A stretch of DNA of 64,000 nucleotides from assembly GCA_003021685.1 (NCBI GenBank), contig PXRO01000037.1, positions 105,586-169,585 on the forward strand. The letters are read 5' to 3'. Source of the DNA: Halobacteriales archaeon QS_4_62_28. GTDB taxonomy: Archaea; Halobacteriota; Halobacteria; Halobacteriales; Haloarculaceae. Positions 1 through 9,950 of the stretch are shown here, piece by piece. The notes beneath the pieces are model-generated. The model did not search any database. It was not told the DNA's origin and worked only from the letters and a program-made list of their open reading frames with translations. The first letter of the stretch is position 1. The number at the start of each line of letters is the position of its first letter. The translations under genes and the position numbers were made by a program.

Positions 1-74
1 GTCGTCGGTTTACCAGTGTTTGGCAAAAGAATGGTCGTATCTGCGGTGGATGGCCGGCGCACGCGGTCGTTCAG

Positions 75-1220
75 TCAGTCGTCGCTGCTCTCGCCGGGAT
101 CCTTGGCTTCGCTGAACTCCTGATCCATTTCCTCGATGGCCTCGTTCGGATCTTTGATATCTGCCGTGTCCTGCCCGTGTTTGATCTTCTGGGCTTGCTC
201 TTCCATCTCTTCGACATCGACCTGTGCTTCCTCGTCGATCTGGCCGAGGATCTCCTCGATGTCGTCGAGACCGAGCATCTCGCGCGTTTCCGAATCGAAG
301 TCGAGGCCTTCGAGTACGTGGCCGTTCTGTTTTATGTCCGAGCCGGTGAGGTGCTTGCCGTACCGGCCAACGAGCGAGGTGAGTTCCTGTGGCAGGATGA
401 AAGTCGTCGACTCGCTGCCGCCGATATCGGCCAGCGTTTCCATACCCTTGTCGATGACGGCCCGTTCGCCCATCGACTCGGCGGATTTGGCGCGCAGGAC
501 CGTCGATATCGCGTCGCCCTGTGCTTCGAGGATCTGGCTTTGCTTCTCACCCTGTGCACGGATGATGTTCGACTGCTTGTCACCTTCCGCAGTCTCGATG
601 GCAGAGCGTCGTTCACCCTGCGCTTCGAGAATCATGGCACGGCGTTTCCGCTCGGCGGAGGTCTGTTGTTCCATCGCCTGCTGGACGTCTTTCGACGGGT
701 TGACCTCGCGGACCTCGACGGATTCGACGCGGACACCCCACTCGTCGGTGGGTTCATCGAGTTCCTTCCGGATGCGCGAGTTGATCTCCTGGCGCTTGTT
801 GAGCGTGTCGTCCAGTTCCATGTCACCGAGGACGGCACGAAGCGTCGTCTGTGCGAGGTTCGAGACGGCCCGCTCGTAGTTATCCACTTCGAGGAACGCT
901 TTCTTCGGGTCCATCACCTTGATGTAGACGACGGCGTCTGCGGTAACCGGCGAGTTGTCCCGCGTGATGGCTTCCTGACGGGGCACGTCAAGCGTCTGGG
1001 TTCGCATGTCGAAGCGCGTCACGTCCGAGACGAAGGGCCACATGAAGTGGATCCCCTGATCGAACAGTCCGCGGTACGACCCCAGGACGGTGTAGGCACC
1101 TTGCTGGTACGGACGGATGATCACGATGCTGGAATACACCAGTGCAACGACGAGCAGGAGGAGGACGACCGCGACGAACGCGAATCCACCTCCAAACTGG
1201 AGGACGACACTCGGTATCAT
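75..1220 (-). CDS. SPFH/stomatin-prohibitin family membrane protein
   Basis: This 381-aa protein has one N-terminal membrane segment (about residues 10-35), then an SPFH/band-7 domain (about 35-200), then an Ala/Glu/Gln-rich coiled coil (about 185-260; repeats like 'AQGEKQSQILEAQGD') and a very acidic tail. Family members form oligomeric scaffolds in membrane microdomains and often regulate membrane proteases. The gene lies 106 bp downstream of an NfeD gene on the same strand. That is the classic NfeD-stomatin pairing, so the two probably act together. The start is the ATG just before the hydrophobic segment. The family is clear; the cellular role is inferred. Confidence 0.9.
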   Translation of the reverse strand: MIPSVVLQFGGGFAFVAVVLLLLVVALVYSSIVIIRPYQQGAYTVLGSYRGLFDQGIHFMWPFVSDVTRFDMRTQTLDVPRQEAITRDNSPVTADAVVYIKVMDPKKAFLEVDNYERAVSNLAQTTLRAVLGDMELDDTLNKRQEINSRIRKELDEPTDEWGVRVESVEVREVNPSKDVQQAMEQQTSAERKRRAMILEAQGERRSAIETAEGDKQSNIIRAQGEKQSQILEAQGDAISTVLRAKSAESMGERAVIDKGMETLADIGGSESTTFILPQELTSLVGRYGKHLTGSDIKQNGHVLEGLDFDSETREMLGLDDIEEILGQIDEEAQVDVEEMEEQAQKIKHGQDTADIKDPNEAIEEMDQEFSEAKDPGESSDD

Positions 1221-1326
1221 AACGTCCGAATCTCAGTGTGCCTGAAATAAAAGCCTTCGGTGCATGTGAGGGGTAGTCGACATCGACAGACGGGAGCGAT
1301 ATCTGTGACGCCGTTCGGGTTGACGA

Positions 1327-1890
1327 TCACGCGGCGTCTGACTCCACGTCGGGATCGAGTTCACGATCCGCTTCAGTCTCTTGCTGGCCCTTTTTGGCCA
1401 GTTCGCGGTCGATCTGGTCGCCACCCGCGACCGGTTCGACCGTCACGACGTTGCCGCCACCGGGATCGACGACCATCACCTCGGTGCCGGTCTCGATGAC
1501 ACCCCCCGTGCTTCGAGCCCGGTAGTGGGGGTTGAAACCGCCGTCGTTGAGTTTGACCTCACCATCTGCTTCGGTGACACGCTCGGTCACACGGCCGAAC
1601 TGGCCCCGCAGTGACGAGGAGTCAGAGGTCTGGGCAGAGCCCTCGCCGCCGTAGATGTCCACTTTTCGGTACCCCCAGAGTGTCACTCCCGTGGCCACCA
1701 GGACGGCAACCGCGAGCAGCACGACGCCGACGATCCCCCCGATGGGGGAGACCAGGCCGACGAGTCCGGCCGTCAGGAGTGCGACCCCGAGGACGAAGAA
1801 GTGTGCGCCCGGTGCGAGGGCCTCGGCCAAGAGAAGCAAGGCTCCGCCGACGAACAGCAACATCGAGAGCGATTCGCTGAGCACGGACAT
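1327..1890 (-). CDS. NfeD family membrane protein
   Basis: This 187-aa protein has three or four closely packed hydrophobic segments in residues 5-75 (for example 'LLFVGGALLLLAEALAPG') and a soluble C-terminal OB-fold-like region (about 90-165) containing the NfeD-type segment 'ALVEPGG-like' turns such as 'VMVVDPGGGNVVTVEPV'. NfeD proteins partner with SPFH proteins, and the next gene downstream on this strand is an SPFH protein. A small membrane protein gene lies 24 bp upstream, so the three probably form one operon. There is no serine-protease (ClpP-like) domain, so this is the short NfeD form. Confidence 0.87.
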   Translation of the reverse strand: MSVLSESLSMLLFVGGALLLLAEALAPGAHFFVLGVALLTAGLVGLVSPIGGIVGVVLLAVAVLVATGVTLWGYRKVDIYGGEGSAQTSDSSSLRGQFGRVTERVTEADGEVKLNDGGFNPHYRARSTGGVIETGTEVMVVDPGGGNVVTVEPVAGGDQIDRELAKKGQQETEADRELDPDVESDAA

Positions 1891-1914
1891 AGTTGACGTA
1901 GGGACTCCGCGGGA

Positions 1915-2313
1915 TTAAGTCTCTGGGGTCAATAGCCCGAAAATACCAAACGAAAGCACTGCGAGTGCAACGACACTACCCGTCACCAGAAGGAGGTTCT
2001 GTGGGGACCCGAGAAACGCCGGTCGCGTCATCGAGAGGAGAGCAAGGAGGCCGATGTAGATGCCGACGAAGACGAATATCGCGTTCTCCAGGCTCGGACT
2101 CTCCGGTTCGATGGCTCCCGTCGACGTGAGCGACCCGGCGACGTTCCCCGTGCTCTCTTCGCCCTCGTCCGCGTCGGCGATGAGTTCGCCGGGCACTTCG
2201 CCACCGGATATCTCGACTGATTGCGCCCCCTGGCCGCCAGCCTCGGCGTCTGGTCCGACCTCGTCGATGGAGTACTTCCACTCGCGGTCGTCGGACTCGG
2301 CGTCGTCAGCCAT
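1915..2313 (-). CDS. Small acidic membrane protein (haloarchaeal, possibly DUF7312)
   Basis: This 132-aa protein has a hydrophilic, highly acidic N-terminal half (about 1-70) and two predicted membrane helices near the C-terminus ('AIFVFVGIYIGLLALLSM' and 'LLLVTGSVVALAVLSFGIF'). No catalytic motif is visible. It lies directly upstream of the NfeD and SPFH genes on the same strand with a 24-bp gap, suggesting co-transcription. The assignment to DUF7312 is from memory and uncertain. Confidence 0.7.
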   Translation of the reverse strand: MADDAESDDREWKYSIDEVGPDAEAGGQGAQSVEISGGEVPGELIADADEGEESTGNVAGSLTSTGAIEPESPSLENAIFVFVGIYIGLLALLSMTRPAFLGSPQNLLLVTGSVVALAVLSFGIFGLLTPET

Positions 2314-2397
2314 ATCTCGGCGTTGGTGATGATGGTATAAAAGGCCCCCGTGTGATCGGCTGGCGACAGTTCCTCGTGACGGGTCGAGACGCTGCGA

Positions 2398-4515
2398 TCA
2401 GTGAATTCGCGTGCCCAGCGGCGAGTCATCGTGTGTCGTCAGGAGGTCTGCGTCCTCGCCGGCGGCAAGCACCATGCCGTTGGACTCGCGGCCGAACAGT
2501 TCGGCTTTCTCCATGTTCGCGAGCAGAACGACCCGGGTCCCTGGCAGTTCTTCGAGGCCGTGAAGCCCTTTCAGTCCGGCCACGACCTGTCGGGTCTCGA
2601 CGCCGATATCGACTGCGAGTTCGACGAGGTTGTCCGAGTCCTCGATGTCCTCGGCGGCGACGATTTCGCCGACGCGCATGTCGATGTCCTGGAACGATTC
2701 AAAGCCGATCCGTCCGTCCTCCAGTGGTTCTAGTTCGATTTCCCCGTCGTCCTCGCTCGCTTCGTCCTCGTCGCCGCTGGTCGCTTCGACGCGACGCTGT
2801 AGTTGATCGTTGAGACCGACGATGTGGTCGTCTTCGACCTGGCTGAACAGTTCGGTCGGTTCGCCGAACTCGGCGGGCGGTGTTTCGAGTGCGGCGTCCA
2901 GGGACACGTCGGCGACCGATCCCTGCTCGCTCAGCTGGCCCCAGACCCGCTCTGCCTTCTCGGGCAGGACTGGTTGGAGCAGGACCGCGACGGCCTTGGA
3001 CAGTTGCACGCAATCGCTGATCACTTGGCGGGCACGCTCCGGTTCGTCGTCCACGAGGTTCCAGGGTTCGTTGCGCTGGATGTACTCGTTGCCGAAGTTC
3101 GCGAGTTCGACGCCCACGTCGGCCAGCGTCCGGAGTTCGTACTCGTTGACGGCGGTTTCGAACGCCTCGATGGCGTCCTCGATGCGCTCGCAGACCTCGT
3201 CGCTCGTGTCGGCCGCTGGCGTCCCGCCGTAGTTGCGCTGAGCAAAGAGCAGCGACCGGTAGAGGAAATTGCCGACGTTGCCGACGAGTTCGCCGTTGAC
3301 ACGCTCGGCAAAGCGGTCCCACGAGAAGTCCACGTCGGTCTCCAGGCCCGACCCCGAGACGATGTAGTACCGGAACAGGTCGGGATGGAAGCCAGCGTCG
3401 AGATACTCGTCGGCCCACACCGCGCGATTGCGTGAGGTCGAGAGCGACTCGCCACCGATAGTGACGAAGCCAGTTGCCATGATCGCCCGGGGTTCGTTGT
3501 AGCCTGCGCCCCGGAGCATGGCCGGCCAGAAGACGGCGTGGTGCTGGATGATGTCCGGGCCGATCACGTGGACGATTTCGCCGGCCTCGTCGGTCCAGTC
3601 GTCGTCCCACTCGGTGCCGTGGCGTTGCTCGCCGCCGACCTTCCAGACTTCCTCCCAGTCGTAGGCGTCGGGTCCGACACGCTCGGTGTACTGCTTGGTC
3701 GAGGCGACGTACTCGATGGGTGCATCGACCCAGACGTAGAGGACGAGGTCTTCGGCCCCCTCGTCCTCCCGAGCGGGGTAATCGACACCCCATTCCATGT
3801 CCCGGGTAATACAGAGGTCCTGCAGGTCCCCTTCGATCCACTCGCGGGGCTGGTTCTGTGCGTTGCTGGTGCCTTCCAGTCGGTCGATACAGCCCTGCAG
3901 GTACTCCTGGAAGTCGTTGAGTCGCAAGAACTTGTGCTCGCGCGTGCGATACTCGGCGGGGTTGCCGGTCCGTGTCGAGACGGGGTCCTCGATTTCGCCG
4001 GGTTCGAGGTGGCGCTGACACCCCTCGTCACACTCGTCGCCGCGGGCCTTCTCGCCACAGTAGGGACAGGTCCCCTCGACGAAGCGGTCCGGAAGCCACT
4101 GGTCGGCCTCGGGGTCGTAGCCCACCTGGATTTCCTTCTCGTAGACGTGGTCGTTCTCGACCCACGTCCGGACGAATTCCCGGGTGAGTTCCGTGTTGGT
4201 CTCGTCGTGGGTGTGGCCGTAATTGTCGAACTCGACGTTGAACTGCGGGAACGTCTCGGCGTAGATTTCGTGATAGTCGAGGGCGTACTCCTCGGGATCG
4301 ACGCCCGCATCGCCCGCGTTGACGACGATTGGGGTTCCGTGCATGTCCGATCCGCAGACGAAGGCCGTCTGCTGGCCGAGGCGTCGCAGTGCGCGTGCGT
4401 ACACGTCGCCGTCGACGTATCCGCGAAGGTGGCCGACGTGCAGGTCGCCGTTGGCGTAGGGCAACCCGACGGTCACCACTGCGGGGTTGTCTGTCGGAAA
4501 CTCCTGGTCACTCAT
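2398..4515 (-). CDS. metG: Methionyl-tRNA synthetase
   Basis: This 705-aa class I synthetase charges tRNA-Met. The HIGH-type motif is in 'PYANGDLHVGHLRGY' near the N-terminus. A zinc-binding insert follows (CPYCG...CDEGC, about residue 140-165). The anticodon-binding helical domain is in the middle, and the C-terminus is an EMAP-II/Arc1p-type tRNA-binding OB domain (from about residue 600, 'DIDMRVGEIVAAEDI'). The KMSKS position reads 'ESLSTSRNRAVW', lacking both lysines, as I recall for haloarchaeal enzymes. The frame is open 165 bp further upstream, but the chosen ATG (MSDQEF) begins where homology starts. Confidence 0.95.
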   Translation of the reverse strand: MSDQEFPTDNPAVVTVGLPYANGDLHVGHLRGYVDGDVYARALRRLGQQTAFVCGSDMHGTPIVVNAGDAGVDPEEYALDYHEIYAETFPQFNVEFDNYGHTHDETNTELTREFVRTWVENDHVYEKEIQVGYDPEADQWLPDRFVEGTCPYCGEKARGDECDEGCQRHLEPGEIEDPVSTRTGNPAEYRTREHKFLRLNDFQEYLQGCIDRLEGTSNAQNQPREWIEGDLQDLCITRDMEWGVDYPAREDEGAEDLVLYVWVDAPIEYVASTKQYTERVGPDAYDWEEVWKVGGEQRHGTEWDDDWTDEAGEIVHVIGPDIIQHHAVFWPAMLRGAGYNEPRAIMATGFVTIGGESLSTSRNRAVWADEYLDAGFHPDLFRYYIVSGSGLETDVDFSWDRFAERVNGELVGNVGNFLYRSLLFAQRNYGGTPAADTSDEVCERIEDAIEAFETAVNEYELRTLADVGVELANFGNEYIQRNEPWNLVDDEPERARQVISDCVQLSKAVAVLLQPVLPEKAERVWGQLSEQGSVADVSLDAALETPPAEFGEPTELFSQVEDDHIVGLNDQLQRRVEATSGDEDEASEDDGEIELEPLEDGRIGFESFQDIDMRVGEIVAAEDIEDSDNLVELAVDIGVETRQVVAGLKGLHGLEELPGTRVVLLANMEKAELFGRESNGMVLAAGEDADLLTTHDDSPLGTRIH

Positions 4516-4767
4516 ACTGGATCGATACCGCCGAATCTGTGGAAAGTGTGCCGGTTTGCACTCATCTGTGGTCTCCTGGTGTTGTCGTCGACCGACGCGA
4601 GAAAGCGCACCGAGATTCACCGCCGACGACCGACCGGCCGATCTACCGCCCGGCGGGCGTCGACTGGGTCCACTCGGCACTCACGGGAAGACGCATACGC
4701 ATCGGGATAGCCGAGTGGTACTCGTACACGATGCAATCTGTGACGGCCTCGAACAAAAATCACTCGG

Positions 4768-5337
4768 TTAGATGACGGCGGCGACGCTCCCGAGCAGGCC
4801 CAGCGTGACCAGCAGTCGACCTGCACTGCCGGCGAAGGTCGCGAGCGCGAACTTGACGTAATCCTCTTCGAGCACGGTAAAGGCATAGATCGAAATCGTA
4901 TCCGGGAACCCGGGAACGCACAGTGTTATCGCGAGACCGACGTAGCCGAACTTCCGGGCGAGTTCGACGGTGCGTCGCTCGGTCCACCCCACGACGTCGA
5001 AGCGCGACCGTTCCAGCAGTCGAACGACGGGACCAGACTGCTTTGCGCGCTGGCCGAGATGAAAGGCGACGACGCTCCCGACAGCCTTGCCGGTCGCGCT
5101 GATGACGATGACAACGATGAGGGTCCACTCCGTCGGGAGGCCGATCCGGAGCGTGCTCGTCGGGACGAGGACGACTTCGCTCGGGAGCGGTAAGATGAAC
5201 GCGATCAGAAACGAGTAGAAGCCGATAATAAACAGTCCCACAGGTCCCGTTGCGGTACAGACCATCTGTTGTAGGCCGGTTGGATCCGCTGTTGCCGGGC
5301 ATCCTTCGAGGAACAGTATCGGTAGATCCGGATCCAC
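4768..5337 (-). CDS. VTT/DedA-family membrane protein
   Basis: This 189-aa integral membrane protein has the VTT (SNARE-associated/DedA) pattern: a first hydrophobic region ('LFIIGFYSFLIAFILPLPSE'), a re-entrant Gly-rich helix ('SATGKAVGSVVAFHLGQRA'), and C-terminal helices ('GYVGLAITLCVPGFPDT', 'ALATFAGSAGRLLVTLGLLG'). DedA/VTT proteins are linked to lipid carrier or phospholipid flipping. The frame starts at GTG; an ATG 24 codons later (position 5265) is an alternative. A T-rich stretch on the minus strand follows the stop (near 4752-4760) and could terminate transcription. Confidence 0.8.
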   Translation of the reverse strand: MDPDLPILFLEGCPATADPTGLQQMVCTATGPVGLFIIGFYSFLIAFILPLPSEVVLVPTSTLRIGLPTEWTLIVVIVISATGKAVGSVVAFHLGQRAKQSGPVVRLLERSRFDVVGWTERRTVELARKFGYVGLAITLCVPGFPDTISIYAFTVLEEDYVKFALATFAGSAGRLLVTLGLLGSVAAVI

Positions 5338-5429
5338 TGGTCCCTACTTGTCTGGGAGTCGTAGTAAACGTTGATATTTCCGACCGGGATCTCTCTGGAT
5401 TACTATAGAAACTGGCCCGACAGCTACTG

Positions 5430-6479
5430 TTAGTACCAGTCCAGATCGGCGACGAACGAACGCAACATCGAGCGAGTGACGTGTGGCATGCAGACGACGC
5501 GCATCTCGCCACCGCCGGTTTTCGAGACGCGCCACCCCCGCTCGCGAAGTTCCGCTGTCATCGGCACCGACAGGTCGGCGGCGACGAGTGGCAGTTCCGG
5601 ACCGATGACTTCGTGACCGCGTGCGGCCAACTGGTCGGCTAGCCATTCAGCGTTTCCCATGGCCCGCTCGTACGTCTCTCGATACCCGTCGCGCCAAAGG
5701 GCGTCCATCGCGGCGACGGCGCTTGCGACCCCCGCGCCCGACCGGGTTCCAGTCAGTGTGACCTGACTCCGGGATTCGAGATACGGTGTGTCGATTGCCA
5801 GTTCGTCAAGCAGGTCTGGCGTGCGAGCCAGTACCCCGCCGGCGGGAACTGCCGCCCGGCCGACCTTGTGTGGGTCGATTGTCAGGGTGTCTACATCGGC
5901 GTGGCCGAAGTGCCACTGGTGATCAGTAAAGGGCAGATAGAAGCCGCCCCACGCGGCGTCGACGTGACAGAGCGCACCGACATCGGTCGCGAGGTCGGCG
6001 ATGGCTGGAATCGGGTCGACGAAGCCATACTCCGTCGTTCCAGCGACTCCGACGAGCGCGACGGTGTCTTCGTCGGCGAGATGGGCCATGCCGTCGAGGT
6101 CGGCTCGGTACTCTATCGCCGGTGCCGTCCGGAGTTCCACGTCCAGAAGCTCGGCGGCCTTCGTAAACGAAAAGTGGGCGTGCTCGGGCGCGACGACGTT
6201 TGGCTCGTCGGTGTCGGCGCGGTTCCGTGCGATCCGGATCGCCTGGATGTTGGCTTCGGTGCCGCCGCTCGTGATGTAGCCTGCCGGCTCACCGAGACCG
6301 GTGATCGTCCCGAGGTGTTCGACGGCCTCTCGTTCGAGGTCGGCGACCGTCTCGTACGTGCCGGGATCGCCGGGGTTGGTCCCGAGAAACCGTTCTGCCG
6401 TCTCGCGGGCCGCCGGGTGCGGTTCGGTGCACATCGAAGAGAGGACTCGTTCGAACGACTGTGGCTCGGCCCGCTGCAT
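5430..6479 (-). CDS. mfnA: L-tyrosine/L-aspartate decarboxylase MfnA
   Basis: This 349-aa PLP enzyme belongs to the group II decarboxylases. The Schiff-base lysine is in '[16 protein letters not shown]' (about residue 200), and the cofactor-contacting region '[14 protein letters not shown]' lies upstream. N-terminal '[15 protein letters not shown]' is typical of the family. In methanogens MfnA makes tyramine for methanofuran; in haloarchaea the related enzyme more plausibly supplies beta-alanine from aspartate for coenzyme A. The length matches archaeal MfnA. It is 52 bp downstream of ppsA on the same strand. The precise substrate cannot be read from sequence. Confidence 0.88.
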   Translation of the reverse strand: MQRAEPQSFERVLSSMCTEPHPAARETAERFLGTNPGDPGTYETVADLEREAVEHLGTITGLGEPAGYITSGGTEANIQAIRIARNRADTDEPNVVAPEHAHFSFTKAAELLDVELRTAPAIEYRADLDGMAHLADEDTVALVGVAGTTEYGFVDPIPAIADLATDVGALCHVDAAWGGFYLPFTDHQWHFGHADVDTLTIDPHKVGRAAVPAGGVLARTPDLLDELAIDTPYLESRSQVTLTGTRSGAGVASAVAAMDALWRDGYRETYERAMGNAEWLADQLAARGHEVIGPELPLVAADLSVPMTAELRERGWRVSKTGGGEMRVVCMPHVTRSMLRSFVADLDWY

Positions 6480-6531
6480 CAGTGCTCGTCACAACGGTAT
6501 CGAGGAGTAAATCCGTTGTGTTCGTCGCTCG

Positions 6532-8808
6532 CTACTGGTTGCGAACGGAGTCAAGCAGCAGGCGTTGCTCGACGCGCTTGACTTCCTGCTGGACGTCCCG
6601 GACCGCGTCGACGTTGGCACTGATCGACGTGACCCCTTCGTTGACGAGGGAGCGAACCATTTCGGGTTTCGACCCGGCCTGTCCACAGATGCTCGTCGCC
6701 ACGCCGTACTCGTTGCACGTCTCGATGGTGCGGCTGATCAGGTCCAGTACGGCGGGGTGGAGTTCGTCGAACCGGCCGGCGACGCCCTCGTTGTTGCGGT
6801 CGACGGCGAGGGTGTACTGGGTGAGGTCGTTCGTCCCGAAACTGGCGAAGTCGATCCCCGTCTCGCACAGTTCCTCGATACAGAGCGCGCTGGCGGGCGT
6901 CTCGATCATCACGCCCCACGTGCGCTTGTCGGGATCGATTCCCGTCTCGGACAGCAATCGCTTCGCCTGGAGTACGTCCTCGGCGTCGTTGACAAGCGGG
7001 AACATCACCTCGACGTTGTCATAGCCCAGTTCGAACAGGCGCTTGATCGCCTCCAGTTCCAGTCGGAAGGTGTCTGGTCGGTCGAGGCTCCGCCGGATAC
7101 CACGATAGCCGAGCATCGGGTTGTGCTCCTTGGGTTCGTCCGTGCCCCCGTCGAGTTGCCGGAACTCGTCAGTCGGAGCGTCGAGCGTTCGAACTCGTAC
7201 TGGCCGGGGGTAAAACGCCTCGGCGACCTCCCGTGCACCGTCGACGATTTCGTCGATATAGGCTCGCTCGCCGTGGTCTTCGACGTAGCGCTCTGGCGTC
7301 TTGTTCGTCGAGAGGATCATGTGTTCGATCCGAAGCAGGCCAACGCCGTCGGCCCCGGTCGCTGTGGCCCGCTCTGCGGCTGCGGGTATCGAGACGTTCA
7401 CCTTGATCTCGGTGCCCGTCATCGGCTTTGGCGGTGCCTGCGGGGTCCCAGTCGGGACCGATTCTGGGTGCTCGCTCGCGACAGTCGCCCCCGGTTCGAC
7501 AGTCCCCGTGTCGCCGTCGATGGTCACGTCCTGTCCGTCCTGCAAGCGGTCCGTCGCGCTGTCGGTGCCGACGACTGCGGGGACGCCCAGTTCTCGGGAG
7601 ATGATCGCCGCGTGGCTGGTCATCCCGCCCTGATCGGTGACGATGCCGGCGGCGCGCTTCATCGCCGGCACCATGTCCGGCGTCGTCATCTCGGTGACGA
7701 TGATGTCGCCCGGTTCGATCTTGTCTAACTGGTCGAGTTTGCTGACCAGTCGAACGGACCCGCTCGCCTTGCCAGGGCTTGCCCCGAGTCCGGCGGCGAG
7801 GACGCCATCCTGCTGGGCCGTCATCGTGCCGCCGTCTGCGACACCGGATTCGCTGTCCTCGCTGGCTTCGACAGCGTCGTCGATGGTGGTGATCGGTCGG
7901 GACTGGAGCAGATACAGCGACCCGTCGTCGACTGCCCACTCCACGTCCTGTGGCGTGCCGTAGTGTTCCTCGACGCGTTCGCCCATCGCGACGAGTTCGT
8001 CGAGTGTGTCGTCGTCTAACACACGCTCCTCACGGCGGTCGTCGGGCACCGCTCGCTCGACTGTCGTTTTTCCGTCGCGGACGTGCATCACCTTCTTATC
8101 AGCAATCGTAACCTCCTCGACGCGGCCACTCTCGCGGTCGATGACGTAGTTGTCCGGTGACACCGCACCGGAGACGACGGCCTCGCCCAGTCCCCAGGCG
8201 GCCTCGATGATCGTCTGCTCGGCACCGGTCGATGGATGGCTCGAAAAGAGTACGCCGCTCTTTTCGGCGTCGACCATCGCCTGAACGACGACGGCGATGT
8301 CGACCAGGTCGTGGTCGAACCCCTGCTCGTTACGGTAGTAGATCGCCCGCTGTGTGAACAGGGACGCCCAGCACTCCTTGACCTTATCGAGTAAATCCGC
8401 CCGAGCGACATTGAGAAACGTCTCTTGCTGGCCGGCGAAGGACGCGTCGGGCAAATCCTCGGCGGTCGCGGAGGACCTGACAGCGACCACGTCGTGGCCC
8501 AGGTCGTCGTACGCCGAGCGCAGGTCGTTCCTGACCGACTCGGGTACCTCAGTGTCCAGAATCAGTTCCTGTGCGCGTTCCGCGGCTTCGGCCAGTGCCT
8601 TCGAGTCGTCTGTGTCGACCGCGACTGTCTCGAACAGTTCTGATTCGATACCTGTCGTCTCGATAAACGATCTGTAGGTGTCGGCCGTGACCACGAACGC
8701 GGGCGGGACGGGAAGTCCCGCACCGGCGAGTTCACCGAGAGATGCTGCCTTGCCACCGACGATGTCGATATCGTCGGCTGTGATGTCGTCGAGCCAACGT
8801 AATACCAT
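6532..8808 (-). CDS. ppsA: Phosphoenolpyruvate synthase
   Basis: This 758-aa enzyme converts pyruvate plus ATP to PEP, AMP and phosphate for gluconeogenesis. The order is: N-terminal ATP/pyruvate-binding domain ('GGKAASLGELAGAGLPVPPAF', 'VRSSATAEDLPDASFAGQ'), the swivelling phosphohistidine domain ('GGMTSHAAIISRELGVPAVVG', catalytic His in TSHAA), and a C-terminal PEP-binding TIM barrel ('FGTNDLTQYTLAVDRNNEGV', 'CGQAGSKPEM'). The length is typical. The start ATG precedes 'VLRWLDDITADD'. All catalytic motifs are intact. Confidence 0.95.
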   Translation of the reverse strand: MVLRWLDDITADDIDIVGGKAASLGELAGAGLPVPPAFVVTADTYRSFIETTGIESELFETVAVDTDDSKALAEAAERAQELILDTEVPESVRNDLRSAYDDLGHDVVAVRSSATAEDLPDASFAGQQETFLNVARADLLDKVKECWASLFTQRAIYYRNEQGFDHDLVDIAVVVQAMVDAEKSGVLFSSHPSTGAEQTIIEAAWGLGEAVVSGAVSPDNYVIDRESGRVEEVTIADKKVMHVRDGKTTVERAVPDDRREERVLDDDTLDELVAMGERVEEHYGTPQDVEWAVDDGSLYLLQSRPITTIDDAVEASEDSESGVADGGTMTAQQDGVLAAGLGASPGKASGSVRLVSKLDQLDKIEPGDIIVTEMTTPDMVPAMKRAAGIVTDQGGMTSHAAIISRELGVPAVVGTDSATDRLQDGQDVTIDGDTGTVEPGATVASEHPESVPTGTPQAPPKPMTGTEIKVNVSIPAAAERATATGADGVGLLRIEHMILSTNKTPERYVEDHGERAYIDEIVDGAREVAEAFYPRPVRVRTLDAPTDEFRQLDGGTDEPKEHNPMLGYRGIRRSLDRPDTFRLELEAIKRLFELGYDNVEVMFPLVNDAEDVLQAKRLLSETGIDPDKRTWGVMIETPASALCIEELCETGIDFASFGTNDLTQYTLAVDRNNEGVAGRFDELHPAVLDLISRTIETCNEYGVATSICGQAGSKPEMVRSLVNEGVTSISANVDAVRDVQQEVKRVEQRLLLDSVRNQ

Positions 8809-8932
8809 GTACTCACTTTCACTACACGAACAACCATTAAGATATTGCTGATTCCGGCATTTTGCGATGGGGAGTCACTCGGAAGTGAACAAACGTTTTG
8901 CAAGTGGATCTGCGGGGCCGAGTATCACCGGT

Positions 8933-9835
8933 TCAGGTCTCGATGATGTCGTCCTCGTCGCTGTCGGGAACCGTGAGTTCGCCGTCGAGAGTCGTTACGG
9001 CCCGGCCACCGACGCGCACGTCGTGGCCGTCGGTCTGGACCCGGACCTGGCCGGGCCGGTCGAGGAAGTGGCCCTGCTCGACGAGCAACTCCTCGCCCTC
9101 ACCGTCGAGGACAGCCTGACGACGGAGGTGGGCACACACCGCGCCGGCACCGGTCCCTGTCACTGGGTCTTCCGGGATACCGGCGAGGGGCACGAACGCC
9201 CGGGCGTGGACGGCCGCGTCGGGATCGAGCGTATCGAACGTGAACGCATACAGTCCCACTGCACCGGTCTCTTCACAGAGACGCTGGATCGCGCGCATGT
9301 CCGGATCGGCGTCCCGCACGTGCTCGAAGTAGTTGATCGGGACCAGCAGGAATGGCACGCCGGTCGAGGCGACGGCCAGTGGCAGGTCCGCGCCGACATC
9401 GCGCAACGACGCCACGTCGACACCGAGCGCATCGGCGATCTCGTCGTACGCGATGTCCACGATATCGACTTCGGCAGTCGCCTGTTCCATCCAGACCGTG
9501 CCGTTGCCCGTCAGTTCGATCTCGAACGTTCCAGTGGCGGTCGCCAGCGAGTGGATCCCGTCGCCGACGACATCGCGCTCGAACAGGTGGGCGTGGGCGG
9601 CCACCGTCGCGTGCCCGCACAGGTCGACCTCACGCTCCGGTGTGAAGTAGCGCAGCCGCCGATCTGCGTCGTCGTCGCTCACGACGAAGGCCGTCTCGCT
9701 TGCCCCCAGTTCGCTGGCTATCTTCTGTAACTGGTCGTCGTCGAGTCCATCGGCGTCCGGGACGACCCCCGCTGGATTCCCCGTCATTGACTCGTCGGTG
9801 AACGCATCGACGAGCAGTGCCTGTCGCGTCTCCAT
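8933..9835 (-). CDS. PhzF family isomerase/epimerase-like protein
   Basis: This 300-aa protein has the PhzF/diaminopimelate-epimerase fold. The N-terminal 'LVDAFTDESMTGNPAGV', the catalytic-Glu segment 'ELGASETAFVV', 'REVDLCGHATVAAHAHLF' and the C-terminal 'EDPVTGTGAGAVCAHL' are the two-lobed family signatures. Members isomerise small acidic substrates; the in vivo substrate here is unknown. The open frame runs over 500 bp further upstream in low-quality sequence, so the ATG giving 'METRQALLVDAF' is taken as start. The lysine cluster at 49-57 kb lacks dapF, which makes this DapF-fold protein worth noting, but PhzF proteins do not have the DapF cysteine pair. Confidence 0.85.
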   Translation of the reverse strand: METRQALLVDAFTDESMTGNPAGVVPDADGLDDDQLQKIASELGASETAFVVSDDDADRRLRYFTPEREVDLCGHATVAAHAHLFERDVVGDGIHSLATATGTFEIELTGNGTVWMEQATAEVDIVDIAYDEIADALGVDVASLRDVGADLPLAVASTGVPFLLVPINYFEHVRDADPDMRAIQRLCEETGAVGLYAFTFDTLDPDAAVHARAFVPLAGIPEDPVTGTGAGAVCAHLRRQAVLDGEGEELLVEQGHFLDRPGQVRVQTDGHDVRVGGRAVTTLDGELTVPDSDEDDIIET

Positions 9836-9950
9836 GTCACCCGATTCACGCAGGTCGGGCAAAGTCCTTTCCCGTCCGACATCCGGCACGGCACGTCGAC
9901 AACACCGCGAGACCGACAGGGTTGTGTCCCCGCTCCACGGACACGCCGCT

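Noticed and set aside
2398-4680. Longer metG starting at 4680
   Set aside because: The extra 55 residues are Arg/Ser-rich, while homology begins at the ATG at 4515.
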